From Planktothrix sp. FACHB-1365 (GTDB taxonomy: Bacteria; Cyanobacteriota; Cyanobacteriia; Cyanobacteriales; Microcoleaceae), in the NCBI RefSeq assembly GCF_014697575.1, contig NZ_JACJSC010000013.1, forward strand, positions 62,001 through 126,000: a DNA stretch of 64,000 bases, given 5' to 3'. The position numbers were made by a program, and so were the translations under genes. How positions within the stretch are numbered: position 1 is the stretch's first letter; the number at the start of each line of letters is the position of its first letter. Below, piece by piece: positions 7,683-22,258 of this stretch. The notes beneath the pieces were generated by a model. That model worked only from the letters and a program-made list of their open reading frames with translations, was not told where the DNA came from and did not search any database.

Positions 7683-9062
7683 TTACTGTTGAATTAATGC
7701 TTCTATCTCTTCCATAGAGGTTGGTAAATTTTTCGTTAAAATTTCTGTTCCTTTTTCTGTTACTAATATATCATCTTCGATTCTAATTCCTCGCACATCA
7801 GCAAATTGTTCTAACCGTTCCCAATTTACTTGTTTTTGATATTTTTTCCGATTTTTAGGATCATTTAAAATAGCCGGAACTTGATAAAATCCGGGTTCTA
7901 TTGTGACTAACATTCCGGGCTTTAGGGGACGATTTAACCGCAAAAAACACCAGCCAAACCGTTGACTTCTGACCCGTCCGGGTTCATATCCGGCTAAATC
8001 TCCTAAATCTTCCATGTCATGAACATCTAACCCTAATAAATGCCCAATTCCATGAGGAAAAAATAAGGTGTGAGCATCCTGTTCTACTAAGTCTTCTGGA
8101 CTTCCGTTTAAGATTCCTAATTCTACTAATCCTTCCGCGATAACCATTGCTGCAATTCGATGAATATCTTCATATTCTATACCCGGCATAATAGAATCAA
8201 TACAAGTATCATGAGCCTTTAAAACTACTTGATAAATATCTCGTTGAGTTGAAGAAAAGGTTCCCGAAACAGGCCAAGTTCTGGTAATATCCGCAGCCCA
8301 TCCCATCTCGGTTTCTGCCCCCACATCCGCTAATAATAAATCTCCAGGCTTTAGAGGATGATGATAGTGATTATTGTGTAAAACTTCTCCGTATACCGTC
8401 ACAATACTATTATAAGAACAGGTCATATTATGACTCATAATTACTCCTTCCATTGCTGCCCGAATTTCTGCTTCTAATTCAGCCGTTTTTGTTGCTTTCA
8501 TTCCGGCTTTATGGGCTTCTACACTGACTTCTGCGGCTTGGCGTAATTCCTTTAATGCGGCTTCATCATGGGTTAAACGTAACGTAATAATCGCGTTTGT
8601 TAATTCTAAATCTATTCCTTCTGGTGTACTTGCGGATACAAGAGGACAGTTCAAACGTTGACGTTGTTCTGTGGCGGTGATGGGATTTTGTACCACAATT
8701 GTAGCAGCGTCTTGAAGATAATTGGATAACTCCTTTAAGGAATAATGAGCATCTGCACCGATGAGTTCTGCTATTTGATTTCGTTGAGGCATTTCTCCAT
8801 GCCAAAGGGTACTCCCTTCTGGAGGATCATCCATAAATAATTCTAAGCGACCTTGATCTAACCGAATGACTGCATTTTCTAAGGGAAATCCAGCAAAATA
8901 TAAGAAATGGCTACTGGCGCGAAATGAATAAATGTTAGCGGGGAAATTTCGAGAAACTGCACGACCTGACCACAAAACTGCTGGAAAATCTATTAAATAA
9001 CTGAGTTTTTTACGTCGTTGACGGAGGGTATCAATCAGTAATGGGGAAGGAGTAAATAACAT
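7683..9062 (-). CDS. pepP: Xaa-Pro aminopeptidase P
   Basis: 459 residues with an AMP_N domain (~1-135) and a C-terminal M24 pita-bread domain. The five metal ligands are visible: Asp in LLADVGAETEMGWAAD (two Asp), His in HGIGHLLGLDVHD, Glu in TIEPGFY and Glu in RIEDDILVTE. It releases an N-terminal residue next to proline, using two Mn ions, in the cytoplasm. Size and motif order are those of bacterial aminopeptidase P. Confidence 0.9.
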   Translation of the reverse strand: MLFTPSPLLIDTLRQRRKKLSYLIDFPAVLWSGRAVSRNFPANIYSFRASSHFLYFAGFPLENAVIRLDQGRLELFMDDPPEGSTLWHGEMPQRNQIAELIGADAHYSLKELSNYLQDAATIVVQNPITATEQRQRLNCPLVSASTPEGIDLELTNAIITLRLTHDEAALKELRQAAEVSVEAHKAGMKATKTAELEAEIRAAMEGVIMSHNMTCSYNSIVTVYGEVLHNNHYHHPLKPGDLLLADVGAETEMGWAADITRTWPVSGTFSSTQRDIYQVVLKAHDTCIDSIMPGIEYEDIHRIAAMVIAEGLVELGILNGSPEDLVEQDAHTLFFPHGIGHLLGLDVHDMEDLGDLAGYEPGRVRSQRFGWCFLRLNRPLKPGMLVTIEPGFYQVPAILNDPKNRKKYQKQVNWERLEQFADVRGIRIEDDILVTEKGTEILTKNLPTSMEEIEALIQQ

Positions 9063-9253
9063 AATTAAATTAAGAGCAAAATCATTTTAGTTTATTTTAA
9101 TCTAAAATCCTAGATAAGTGTGAAATTAATCTCAAGGAAAGAATGAATTCAGTGAGATGGTAAAACCCTGTGCTCCATTTTTAGAGAAAATCAGTTTAAA
9201 ATAAAATAGGTTTTTCTCTCTACCCTAAACTTGAAACGAACAGAATTCAATCT

Positions 9254-9688
9254 ATGGCATCTTTTAAACCAAACGCTCATAACCTCATTCAAGCTGTTGA
9301 TTGGCCGATTTCTCAACTTCCGGGCTTGAATTCGGATAATCAAACCCGATTAAACCATTATGGCATTAAAACCACCTGTCAACTATTAAAAAAAGGCAAA
9401 ACCCCAGCCGATAAAATGCTTTTAGCGAATTTTCTTCAGATTAATATTAGAGATATAAACAAGTGGATTGCAATGGCGGACTTAGCTAGAATTCCGAGTG
9501 TTGGCTGTCAATATTGCGGACTATTGCTTCATTCTGGTGTCAGTTCAGTCAGCCATTTAGCCCAGTTACCCGTTCACCGTTTACATCAACAAATCTTACG
9601 TTTTTATGTTGCTAATTTACAGCGAAGAGATTTATGTCCGTCTGTTGATCAAATTCAACAATGGGTGCAACAAGCCAAATTTTTATAG
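9254..9688 (+). CDS. DUF4332 (helix-hairpin-helix) protein
   Basis: 144 residues. Two HhH-like segments are visible: ISQLPGLNSDNQTRLNHYGIKTTCQLL (~19-45) and LARIPSVGCQYCGLLLHSGVSSVSHLAQLP (~77-106), the arrangement of DUF4332, a small cyanobacterial family of unknown role with a fold related to DNA-binding HhH proteins. It stands alone between pepP and a convergent TetR gene (6-bp gap). No strong Shine-Dalgarno precedes the ATG. Confidence 0.75.
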   Translation: MASFKPNAHNLIQAVDWPISQLPGLNSDNQTRLNHYGIKTTCQLLKKGKTPADKMLLANFLQINIRDINKWIAMADLARIPSVGCQYCGLLLHSGVSSVSHLAQLPVHRLHQQILRFYVANLQRRDLCPSVDQIQQWVQQAKFL

Positions 9689-9694
9689 CTTTTT

Positions 9695-10303
9695 TTAGTC
9701 TTTTGCTGATACCCCATTCAGAAAAATATCAGCTAATCCTTCTGCCATTTCTTTCATCGCTTGGGGAGACGCATTAGGTTCTAGGAAGGTACTATAACTA
9801 AATCCAGCAACAGCAAACATTCCTAAAAAAACTTGAGCAACTATTCTAGGATTCATGGGTCGATAAACCCCTTTTTGCATTGCTGTTTCAAAAAACGCTT
9901 CAGTTACATTGGTCATTTTAGCAATAATTTCTGATTGAATGCGATCGCGTAATTCAGGATGAAATTGAGCTTCTAAAAAGCAAATTCGCATCATATCAGC
10001 ATTTTCATGCAGGTTTATGATGCGTCGATGCAACAATTGTGCTATGGCTTTATAGTTTCCCACTGCACTTAATTCTGTTAACAAATCGGTTAAAATTTCG
10101 ACCCATCCTTCGGTAACAATGGCGATTAAAATAGCTTTTTTATTAGCAAAATGTCGAAATAATGTCCCTTCGGCAACCCCTGCGGCGATGGCTAAATCAC
10201 GAGTCGTGGTACTATCATACCCCTGATGGGCAAATAGCCGTCGTGCAGCCTGTAAAATCTGCGTTTCTAATGGCGATGATATGGAATGATTTAAATGTGG
10301 CAT
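9695..10303 (-). CDS. TetR/AcrR-family transcriptional regulator
   Basis: 202 residues. The N-terminal domain shows the typical TetR helix-turn-helix (TRDLAIAAGVAEGTLFRHFANKKAIL, ~34-60), followed by an all-helical ligand-binding domain ending in a tetracycline-repressor-C-like region (residues ~80-195). It is divergent from the M16 peptidase pair with a 185-bp intergenic region, so it may autoregulate and control that pair; no operator palindrome was identified with confidence. Confidence 0.88.
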   Translation of the reverse strand: MPHLNHSISSPLETQILQAARRLFAHQGYDSTTTRDLAIAAGVAEGTLFRHFANKKAILIAIVTEGWVEILTDLLTELSAVGNYKAIAQLLHRRIINLHENADMMRICFLEAQFHPELRDRIQSEIIAKMTNVTEAFFETAMQKGVYRPMNPRIVAQVFLGMFAVAGFSYSTFLEPNASPQAMKEMAEGLADIFLNGVSAKD

Positions 10304-10488
10304 AACCTTCTGATCATACGCGGCTGTAGTCTTAGCCTATCATCCGTTCCCAAAGACCGACCTTGAACGATATAACTCTTCATAGTTTAACATCAGGCTC
10401 AGGTTATAATCCAATATGATCATGCTTTAAGATAGATTCGGCAATCATTGCTTCTGCCCTTCTTGTCAAATTACATTGATAAAAATCT

Positions 10489-12069
10489 ATGTCTTTGGGT
10501 TATTTTTTCACAGGGAAACCAAGAACAAAGAAATGCTCCTTTCTAGGACAACGTTTGTTTTCTCTAGTTTTAAGCATTTGTTTATTTTGGGTGATGGGAT
10601 TTCAAACGGTTTGGGCTGATGAAATTTTACCCTCAACCCATTCTATTCAACCTTATTTAAAACGAGTTGCCCGAGAAATTACTGAATTTACGCTCGATAA
10701 TGGCATGAGATTTATCGTTTTAGAACGTCATCGTGCACCTGTGGTTTCTTTTTTAATTTATGCTGATGTTGGCGGCGTTAATGAACCTGATGGACAAACA
10801 GGAGTCGCCCATTATTTAGAGCATTTAGCGTTTAAAGGAACTCAAAAAATTGGCACAACTAACTATGAGGCGGAAAAACCGCTATTTGAAAAGCAGGATC
10901 AAATTTTTGAACAAATTAAACAAGCCAAGGCAGAAGGAAACACTGCAAAACTTAAGCAATTAATGGATGAGTTAGAAAAATTAAGCGCAGAAGCAAATCA
11001 ATATGTAAAACAAAATGAGTTTGGCAGAATTGTAGAACAAGCGGGAGGTGTAGGCATGAATGCCATGACTTCCAGCGAGGCAACCTTTTATTTTTATAGC
11101 CTTCCTGCTAACAAGTTAGAACTGTGGATGTCTTTAGAATCAGAACGATTTTTAGAACCTGTTTTCAGAGAATTTTATAAAGAAAAACAGGTGATTTTAG
11201 AAGAACGTCGCTTGCGAACCGAAAATTCTCCAGTTGGTCAAATGATTGAAGAATTTTCAGCCACCGCTTTTAAAGTTCATCCCTACCGCCGCCCCGTTAT
11301 TGGATATGTGGAAGACTTAGAAAATTTAACCCGTAAAAATGTTAAAGATTTCTTTGAAACTTACTATGTTCCCAATAATTTAACAGTTGTTATTGTAGGA
11401 GATGTTAATCCTGATGAGGTCAAACGTTTCGCTGAAATTTATTTTGGTCGTTACAGTGCTAAACCCAAACCCCCTCAATTAAATATTGTTGAACCGCCTC
11501 AAACCGCAGCCCGTGAAATTACGTTAACGTTAAAAACTCAACCTTGGTATTTTGAAGGATACCCAATTCCAGCTTTAAATGATCCTGATTCTGTGATTTA
11601 TGATCTGATTTCTAGTCTCCTCAGTGATGGTCGAACCTCTCGTTTGTATAAATCTTTAGTAGAAGAACAAAAAATTGCCTTAACTGCCCAGGGATCAAAT
11701 GGATATCCGGGGAATAAATACCCTAATTTAATGTTCTTTTATGCGATGCCAGCACCGGGTCATACTGTTGATGAAGTGGCGACAGCATTACGTCGAGAAA
11801 TTGAACGTTTCAAAACTGAATTGGTTTCAGAAACTGAATTAGAACGGGTTAAAACTCAAGCTAAAGCGGGTTTATTGAGATCCTTAGATTCTAATATGGG
11901 TATGGCATTTGCCTTAGCTGAGTATGAGGTTAAAACGGGATCTTGGGTCAATTTATTTGAAGAGTTAGAAAAAATTGATGCCGTTACTGCCCAGGATATT
12001 CAGCGAGTAGCCCAAACTATGTTTCGTCCTGAAAATCGTACCATTGGACGGTTATTATCGGACGAATAA
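10489..12069 (+). CDS. M16 family zinc peptidase, catalytic subunit
   Basis: 526 residues. The inverted zinc motif HYLEH is at ~108-112 (HxxEH), with a downstream Glu-rich helix (LESERF) probably supplying the third ligand. A signal peptide/anchor (~20-43) indicates export. Compared with short M16B enzymes there is a ~60-residue charged helical insertion (~125-175, KQDQIFEQIKQAKAEGN...). It is followed 61 bp later by a second M16 protein that lacks the zinc motif, so the two probably form a heterodimer like other two-subunit M16B peptidases. Confidence 0.88.
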   Translation: MSLGYFFTGKPRTKKCSFLGQRLFSLVLSICLFWVMGFQTVWADEILPSTHSIQPYLKRVAREITEFTLDNGMRFIVLERHRAPVVSFLIYADVGGVNEPDGQTGVAHYLEHLAFKGTQKIGTTNYEAEKPLFEKQDQIFEQIKQAKAEGNTAKLKQLMDELEKLSAEANQYVKQNEFGRIVEQAGGVGMNAMTSSEATFYFYSLPANKLELWMSLESERFLEPVFREFYKEKQVILEERRLRTENSPVGQMIEEFSATAFKVHPYRRPVIGYVEDLENLTRKNVKDFFETYYVPNNLTVVIVGDVNPDEVKRFAEIYFGRYSAKPKPPQLNIVEPPQTAAREITLTLKTQPWYFEGYPIPALNDPDSVIYDLISSLLSDGRTSRLYKSLVEEQKIALTAQGSNGYPGNKYPNLMFFYAMPAPGHTVDEVATALRREIERFKTELVSETELERVKTQAKAGLLRSLDSNMGMAFALAEYEVKTGSWVNLFEELEKIDAVTAQDIQRVAQTMFRPENRTIGRLLSDE

Positions 12070-12130
12070 GAGGTAAAATTTCAGGATTTTATTCGTTCTT
12101 TTTTCAATGTCATTCAACTTTTGATTAACT

Positions 12131-13612
12131 ATGTTGACTTTCAATATTTTCAGCACGAAAAAATCTAAATTATTGTGGGTAGGATTACTATTGCTCACAA
12201 TGGTTGTTACTATTTTTTGGCATATTCCTGCCATTGCAGCCACACCCAAACATTACACAGATTTAACGTTTCCCCCCTTACCTGAACTTCAACTTCCCGA
12301 CTATGAGCGCTATCAATTAGACAATGGAATTACGGTTTATTTAATCGAAGATCATGAACTTCCTTTAGTTGGAGGAACTGCTATATTTCGGACTGGAGAT
12401 CGATTTGAACCTGCGGATAAAGTGGGTTTAGCAAGTATAACCGCAGAGGTGATGCGAAATGGGGGAACCTCTCAACATCCCGGCGATCAATTCAATCAAA
12501 TTTTAGAAGACAAAGCCGCTTATATCGAAGCTGGAATTTATACAACATCCGGTCGCATTGGCTTTGGAGGATTGAGCGAAGATTTACCAACTGTGTTTGG
12601 ATTATTGGCTGATTTAATTCGCAATCCTACCTTTCCCCAAGATAAATTAGACTTAGCAAAAACTCAAGTAAAAGGTGGGATTGCTCGTCGGAATGATGAA
12701 CCTGAAGAAATTGCGGGGAGAGAGTTAGTTAAACTCATTTATGGTGCAGATAGTCCCTATGCAAGAACCATAGAATATTCCACATTAAACCAAATCAATC
12801 GTGAGGATTTAGTTGATTTTTATCAACAATATTTTCATCCTGAAACGATGATTTTGGGAGTAGTGGGGGATTTTGATCGAGCAAAAATGAAAGCATTGAT
12901 TGCTGAAAAGTTAGGAGATTGGAAACCGTCTCAAAAAGCTGTGATTCCTCCCCTTCCGTCCGTTTCTCAAGTTAATTCGGGGGGAGTTTTCTTTGTTGAT
13001 CAACCTCAACTTACTCAAAGTTATGTGGAAATGGGGCATTTAGGGGGGTTATTAAATGATCCGAATTATCCCGAATTAAGCGTTATGAATAATGTAATTG
13101 ATGGGTTTGGTGGTCGATTATTTAATAATGTGCGATCGCGCCAAGGATTAGCTTATTCTGTTTATGGAGCTTGGGGTATAAGTTATGATTATCCAGGGAT
13201 TTTTAACGCAGGTGGACAAACTCGTTCTGAAGCAACAGTTCCCTTTATTCAAGGAGTAAAAGCTGAACTTGAACGATTACAAAAAGAACCCATTAAGCCT
13301 GAAGAATTAGCTTATGCGAAAGAATCAACATTGAATTCTTTTATTTTCAATTTTGAAGATCCGGGTCAAACTTTGTCGCGTTTAATGCAATATGAATATT
13401 ATGGCTATCCCAAGGATTTTATCTTTGATTATCAACGTCAAGTGGAAGCAACAACGATTGAAGATGTTCAAAGAGTTGCTCAACAATATCTCAAACCCGA
13501 AAATTTAGTGATTTTAGTCGTTGGAAATCAAAGGGCGATTAATCCTCCTTTAAGCAGTTTAGATCAACAATCAAACGTTACGACTATTGATGTGACGATT
13601 CCTGGGAGTTAA
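12131..13612 (+). CDS. M16 family non-catalytic partner
   Basis: 493 residues with an N-terminal signal peptide (~15-35). The position of HxxEH is occupied by GLASITAEVMRNGGT, so zinc binding is lost. The R/Y segment needed by M16 partners is present (RSRQGLAYSVYGAW). It is in tandem with the catalytic M16 gene; active/inactive pairing is established for M16B heterodimers, so a periplasmic processing role is inferred. A GGTGGGT/ACCCACC hairpin follows the stop. Confidence 0.88.
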   Translation: MLTFNIFSTKKSKLLWVGLLLLTMVVTIFWHIPAIAATPKHYTDLTFPPLPELQLPDYERYQLDNGITVYLIEDHELPLVGGTAIFRTGDRFEPADKVGLASITAEVMRNGGTSQHPGDQFNQILEDKAAYIEAGIYTTSGRIGFGGLSEDLPTVFGLLADLIRNPTFPQDKLDLAKTQVKGGIARRNDEPEEIAGRELVKLIYGADSPYARTIEYSTLNQINREDLVDFYQQYFHPETMILGVVGDFDRAKMKALIAEKLGDWKPSQKAVIPPLPSVSQVNSGGVFFVDQPQLTQSYVEMGHLGGLLNDPNYPELSVMNNVIDGFGGRLFNNVRSRQGLAYSVYGAWGISYDYPGIFNAGGQTRSEATVPFIQGVKAELERLQKEPIKPEELAYAKESTLNSFIFNFEDPGQTLSRLMQYEYYGYPKDFIFDYQRQVEATTIEDVQRVAQQYLKPENLVILVVGNQRAINPPLSSLDQQSNVTTIDVTIPGS

Positions 13613-13618
13613 TATCAG

Positions 13619-13635
13619 GGTGGGTAAAACCCACC
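13619..13635 (+). terminator. hairpin after M16 pair
   Basis: Seven-bp stem GGTGGGT/ACCCACC with a 3-nt loop, seven bases after the M16 stop codon. No long T-run follows, so terminator activity is likely but not certain. Confidence 0.5.
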
Positions 13636-13688
13636 TTATTCTCCTATAGGTTAAAACCTGAACTTTCTTTCATCTAAAATTCCTTTTC

Positions 13689-14138
13689 TTACTGATATAG
13701 AATTGAGGGGTCTGTCCAATCTTCAATGACTAAACCAGGAATTAAGGAAAAATCTTTTTTATTAGCCGTTACCATAATCCCATTAACAGAAAGAGTAATT
13801 GCAGCGATTCGCAAATCTTTTTGAAGCTTTTTTTTGTTAAGTTCCCTATTTTCATGAATTAATTTTTCATAAATCTTGGAAGCAGTTTCATCAAAATTAA
13901 GTATACTTACTGCTTTGAAGAAGTCTAACGTTATCGAGAGTTTAGTGTACAGTCTAACTAAATCTTTAGATTCTGAAGTATTATTAATTTTGCAAACCCA
14001 TCCATTAAAAATTTCCTGAACTGTAACAACCGTAATGGCTATGTCGTTAGGCGAAATTTCAGCTAACTTAGACTTAATTGTATTGTTTCCTTCCAGTAAT
14101 GCAGAAACTTGATTCGTATCCAGTATCCAAATTGCCAT
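13689..14138 (-). CDS. PIN-domain toxin (VapC-like)
   Basis: 149 residues. PIN acidic residues are visible: Asp in WILDTNQVSALL (~7), Glu in TVVTVQEIFNG (~42), Asp in LQKDLRIAAI (~108), and a final strand ITANKKDF-like region. It is a likely Mg-dependent RNase toxin. It lies 125 bp after the probable antitoxin at 14264-14611 on the same strand, the usual antitoxin-first order. Confidence 0.8.
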   Translation of the reverse strand: MAIWILDTNQVSALLEGNNTIKSKLAEISPNDIAITVVTVQEIFNGWVCKINNTSESKDLVRLYTKLSITLDFFKAVSILNFDETASKIYEKLIHENRELNKKKLQKDLRIAAITLSVNGIMVTANKKDFSLIPGLVIEDWTDPSILYQ

Positions 14139-14263
14139 TAGTTATATTATTCTAAATTTTTATATACCTAAGCGATGGTTTTACGATTATCATTATCAAT
14201 ATTAATAGCACCCTTTATAATTTTACTATTAGTATTAATTCTTTCCTCATATATCATATCAAC

Positions 14264-14611
14264 CTAATAATTATCGATATCATCATATCGTTCAATTCTA
14301 AGGCTTTTAGCAATCTCAGCAAAATCAGAATCATCCTGAAAAACACCTGCAAATTTCAACCAAGGATTTTCCGATTCTTGAGTAGATATTTCTTCAATTT
14401 CAAAAGGAATAATTTCTAGTTTATCATAATAAGTATACAACAAGGTTTTTAAATTTTCTAAGGCTTCTTCCTGCGTTGAAGCTTCAACGTGCAAGTTAGG
14501 AAGTTCTATAAAAGAGGCGCGTATTTGCGTTGCATTTGAACGATCAAGCAAAATATGAAATTTTACAGGAAGCGACTGAGATAATTTTAGAGACGGAAGA
14601 TTAAGAGTCAT
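14264..14611 (-). CDS. antitoxin-like protein upstream of PIN gene
   Basis: 115 residues. Residues ~20-70 (QIRASFIELPNLHVEASTQEEALENLKTLL) resemble a HicB-type fold; the C-terminus (ENPWLKFAGVFQDDSDFAEIAKSL) resembles the tail of cyanobacterial antitoxins paired with PIN toxins. It precedes the PIN gene on the same strand. The 125-bp gap is longer than usual, so pairing is inference. Confidence 0.6.
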   Translation of the reverse strand: MTLNLPSLKLSQSLPVKFHILLDRSNATQIRASFIELPNLHVEASTQEEALENLKTLLYTYYDKLEIIPFEIEEISTQESENPWLKFAGVFQDDSDFAEIAKSLRIERYDDIDNY

Positions 14612-14676
14612 GGCATTGCTAGTGATAATTTTTTAATTGAATTATAGCATTTTTTTGCCTTTTTAACGGACTTAAA

Positions 14677-14730
14677 ATTATTAGAGGGGATGAAATTCAA
14701 GGTTTCTCTAATTCCATCCCCTCTAATAAT
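14677..14730. terminator. 16-bp stem terminator at the 3' end of gyrB
   Basis: Perfect 16-bp inverted repeat (14677-14692 and 14715-14730) with a 22-nt loop, starting 9 bp past the gyrB stop. On the gyrB strand it is followed by four T. It separates gyrB from the downstream antitoxin gene. Confidence 0.7.
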
Positions 14731-14738
14731 CCTGTTTT

Positions 14739-19670
<4,932 letters not shown>

Positions 19671-19820
19671 TTATGGCGTTCTTACAGTAAAATGACAAAA
19701 CTTTCAAAAATTGTAGCACAAATAGGTTGGAGAGGATTGTAGAGCATTCTCAAAAGAAATTTGGACAGGGGATGTACCCAATAGACTCAGTTCGGAGTGA
19801 GGCGTTGAATAGGAGGAGAG

Positions 19821-20732
19821 TTGACTATTTCTACAATATCACAGCCACCTCGGTTAATTGTAATCTGCGGTGCGACGGCGACGGGGAAATCAGGATTAGC
19901 ACTCCAGTTGGCGGAACGTTTGGGGTCTGTGATTTTGAGCGCGGATTCTCGGTTGGTGTATCGAGAGTTTGATATTGGTACGGCTAAACCGACGCGGGAA
20001 GAACGTCAGCGTGTTCCCCATTATTTGATTGATATTTGTGAACCGACGCAGACTTTAACCGTAGCAGATTATCAGGATCACGCTCAACATTTGATTGGGA
20101 ATGCTCCTGAATCTCCGCCTTTATTGTTAGTTGGTGGGACAGGATTATATATTAAATCTATTGTGCGGGGAATGAAAATTCCTAGGGTTGCACCTCAGCT
20201 TGAATTGCGATCGCAACTTGAGGCATTAGGTCAATTTCAATGTTATCAAATCTTACAACAAATTGATCCGATGGCAGCACAAAAAATTCACGCTAATGAT
20301 CAAGTGAGAACTTTACGAGCTTTAGAAGTTTATTATATTACAGGTCGCCCCATTTCTGAACAACAAGGGGAAAATCCCCCCGATTATCCGATTTTACAAA
20401 TTGGTTTACACTGTGAACCGGAAGCATTAACTTCTCGAATTCAACGGCGAACGGAAGAGATGATTGAAAAAGGATTTGTGCAAGAAGTTGAACAGTTATG
20501 TCAGAAATATGGGACAGAATTATCTTTATTAGAAACTTTGGGCTATCAGGAAATTAAACAATATTTAGGCGGGGATATTTCTTTAGAAACCGCCAAAGAA
20601 TTAACGGTATTACATACCCGACAATTTGCCAAACGACAAAGAACTTGGTTTCGAGCAATTTCTGAAATTCAATGGTTTGATGTAGATAGTTCTCAGGTAT
20701 TAGATGAGATTTTAAAAAGTCTGATTGTATAA
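19821..20732 (+). CDS. miaA: tRNA dimethylallyltransferase
   Basis: 303 residues. P-loop GATATGKS (~18-25), the SADSRLVYREFDIGTAKP motif, and LVGGTGLYIKSI are all family signatures; the C-terminal KRQRTWFRAI helix is intact. It transfers a dimethylallyl group to A37 of tRNAs reading UNN codons. The start is TTG at 19821, chosen because a strong AGGAGG (19811-19816) lies just upstream and no ATG precedes the P-loop at a sensible distance. It diverges from gyrB with a 189-bp gap. Confidence 0.95.
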   Translation: MTISTISQPPRLIVICGATATGKSGLALQLAERLGSVILSADSRLVYREFDIGTAKPTREERQRVPHYLIDICEPTQTLTVADYQDHAQHLIGNAPESPPLLLVGGTGLYIKSIVRGMKIPRVAPQLELRSQLEALGQFQCYQILQQIDPMAAQKIHANDQVRTLRALEVYYITGRPISEQQGENPPDYPILQIGLHCEPEALTSRIQRRTEEMIEKGFVQEVEQLCQKYGTELSLLETLGYQEIKQYLGGDISLETAKELTVLHTRQFAKRQRTWFRAISEIQWFDVDSSQVLDEILKSLIV

Positions 20733-20849
20733 AAATAAAAGGGAGATTTCCTCAATGTTTGTGAATCTTATCTTCTAATTGTGTAAAACTCCCCATTGAG
20801 TTCATAAAGGTCTATAATACCAGAGATAAAAATTAATCAATAGAGGTGT

Positions 20850-22115
20850 GTGCGATTGGATATACTAATGGTTTGGATGGAAAATTTTGCTTGGGGAGTA
20901 GGTTCTATCTTAGGTGCGGAACTGGTACGAGATATTTACCATACCCTGGCTCATGTTTTTACGCCGTTATATCGTTTGCATAATTGGCATCATCGGGTAT
21001 TTCGTCCCGATTTAACCCCAGTCAGTGAAGACATTTATCGCCAAGCCCATTGGTATAATGACGTTCCTGAAGCCAGCGTCATGTTAAGCTTTACGTTAAT
21101 TTTACTGGCGATCGCCCATATTTACAGCCCTGAACAACAAGGATTTGCCCTTCTGGGTTGTATTTATACCTTCGGTTTTTTATTATCAGCAATTGCTAGA
21201 GGAATGGGAATTCCAAATGCGGATAAACTCACCGATTTAACCCATCTTCCCGGTGAATTTTCTAGTCCACCTGCACCCTGGATGGTGAATCGAACTTACC
21301 ATTGGCGGCATCATTTTGATAATCAAAACGCTTATTTTTGTGGAACCTTTACGGTATTAGATAAGATCATGGGAACGGCACTTTCATTAAAAGGAAAAAC
21401 CGTTGCAGTCACCGGAGCATCAGGAACCCTCGGACAAGCACTTCTGTTCCATTTACACTTAAAAGGTGCAAAAATTTTGGCGTTGACTTCCAGTGAACAA
21501 ACCCTAAACTTAACGGTTGAAGGAGAAACAATTCCCATCAAAACTGTTACTTGGAAAGTCGGACAAGAACAACAATTAGCCGAGTTATTGCCAAAAGTTG
21601 ATATCTTAATTTTAAATCATGGGATTAATGTTCACGGTCTGAGAACCGAAGAAGCAATCTCTCAATCCTATGAAGTCAATACATTTTCCTGTTGGCGACT
21701 GTTAGAATTATTTCTGAGTACCGTTCGCACCAACGCCGATATCGCCAAAAAAGAAGTTTGGGTCAATACCTCCGAAGCCGAAGTGGGGCCAGCCTTAAGT
21801 CCCCTTTACGAACTCAGCAAGCGGACGTTAGGGGATTTAATCACTCTCCGTCGTTTAGATGCACCCTGCGTCATTCGTAAATTGATTTTAGGGCCATTTA
21901 AGAGCAATTTAAACCCTATTGGTGTCCTATCTCCTGACTGGGTGGCTCAACAAATTCTTAAACTTGCCCAAGCCGATGTCCGCGATATAATTGTAACTAT
22001 CAATCCTCTGACATTTCTTGCCTTTCCCATTAAAGAATTCTGGGTATCTGCTTACTTCAAACTGTTCAGTCGTAAATCTGCTGATCTAACCACTACTGCT
22101 CTCAAGCGCAATTAG
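20850..22115 (+). CDS. bifunctional sterol-desaturase/short-chain dehydrogenase
   Basis: 421 residues from a GTG start. The N-terminal half (~1-175) is a fatty-acid-hydroxylase-type membrane domain with His clusters HNWHH and WRHHF and hydrophobic segments near ~80-110. The C-terminal half is an SDR with the NAD(P)-binding motif VTGASGTLG (~187-195), NHG and YELSK (Tyr/Lys catalytic pair). This fusion is a known cyanobacterial family whose substrate is unknown; a lipid oxidation/reduction role is inferred. A strong hairpin follows the stop. Confidence 0.85.
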   Translation: MRLDILMVWMENFAWGVGSILGAELVRDIYHTLAHVFTPLYRLHNWHHRVFRPDLTPVSEDIYRQAHWYNDVPEASVMLSFTLILLAIAHIYSPEQQGFALLGCIYTFGFLLSAIARGMGIPNADKLTDLTHLPGEFSSPPAPWMVNRTYHWRHHFDNQNAYFCGTFTVLDKIMGTALSLKGKTVAVTGASGTLGQALLFHLHLKGAKILALTSSEQTLNLTVEGETIPIKTVTWKVGQEQQLAELLPKVDILILNHGINVHGLRTEEAISQSYEVNTFSCWRLLELFLSTVRTNADIAKKEVWVNTSEAEVGPALSPLYELSKRTLGDLITLRRLDAPCVIRKLILGPFKSNLNPIGVLSPDWVAQQILKLAQADVRDIIVTINPLTFLAFPIKEFWVSAYFKLFSRKSADLTTTALKRN

Positions 22116-22170
22116 AAGCCTAGGGAGTTCAGGAGTTGGTACTGGGGTGGGGGGCGAGAGGTTGATGGTT

Positions 22171-22208
22171 AAAATTAGGAGAATTGTTTTCTCACTCCTC
22201 CTAATTTT
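22171..22208 (+). terminator. terminator after desaturase/SDR gene
   Basis: Eleven-bp stem AAAATTAGGAG/CTCCTAATTTT with a 16-nt loop and a short T-run, 56 bp past the stop. It has the form of an intrinsic terminator. Confidence 0.75.
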
Positions 22209-22258
22209 TCAGGGTTAATTCTGCCTGTCTAATTTCAAATCTTTCCATCTACACTCCA

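Noticed and set aside
19727-19972. ORF overlapping miaA start
   Set aside because: Wrong frame; miaA with TTG and AGGAGG explains the region.
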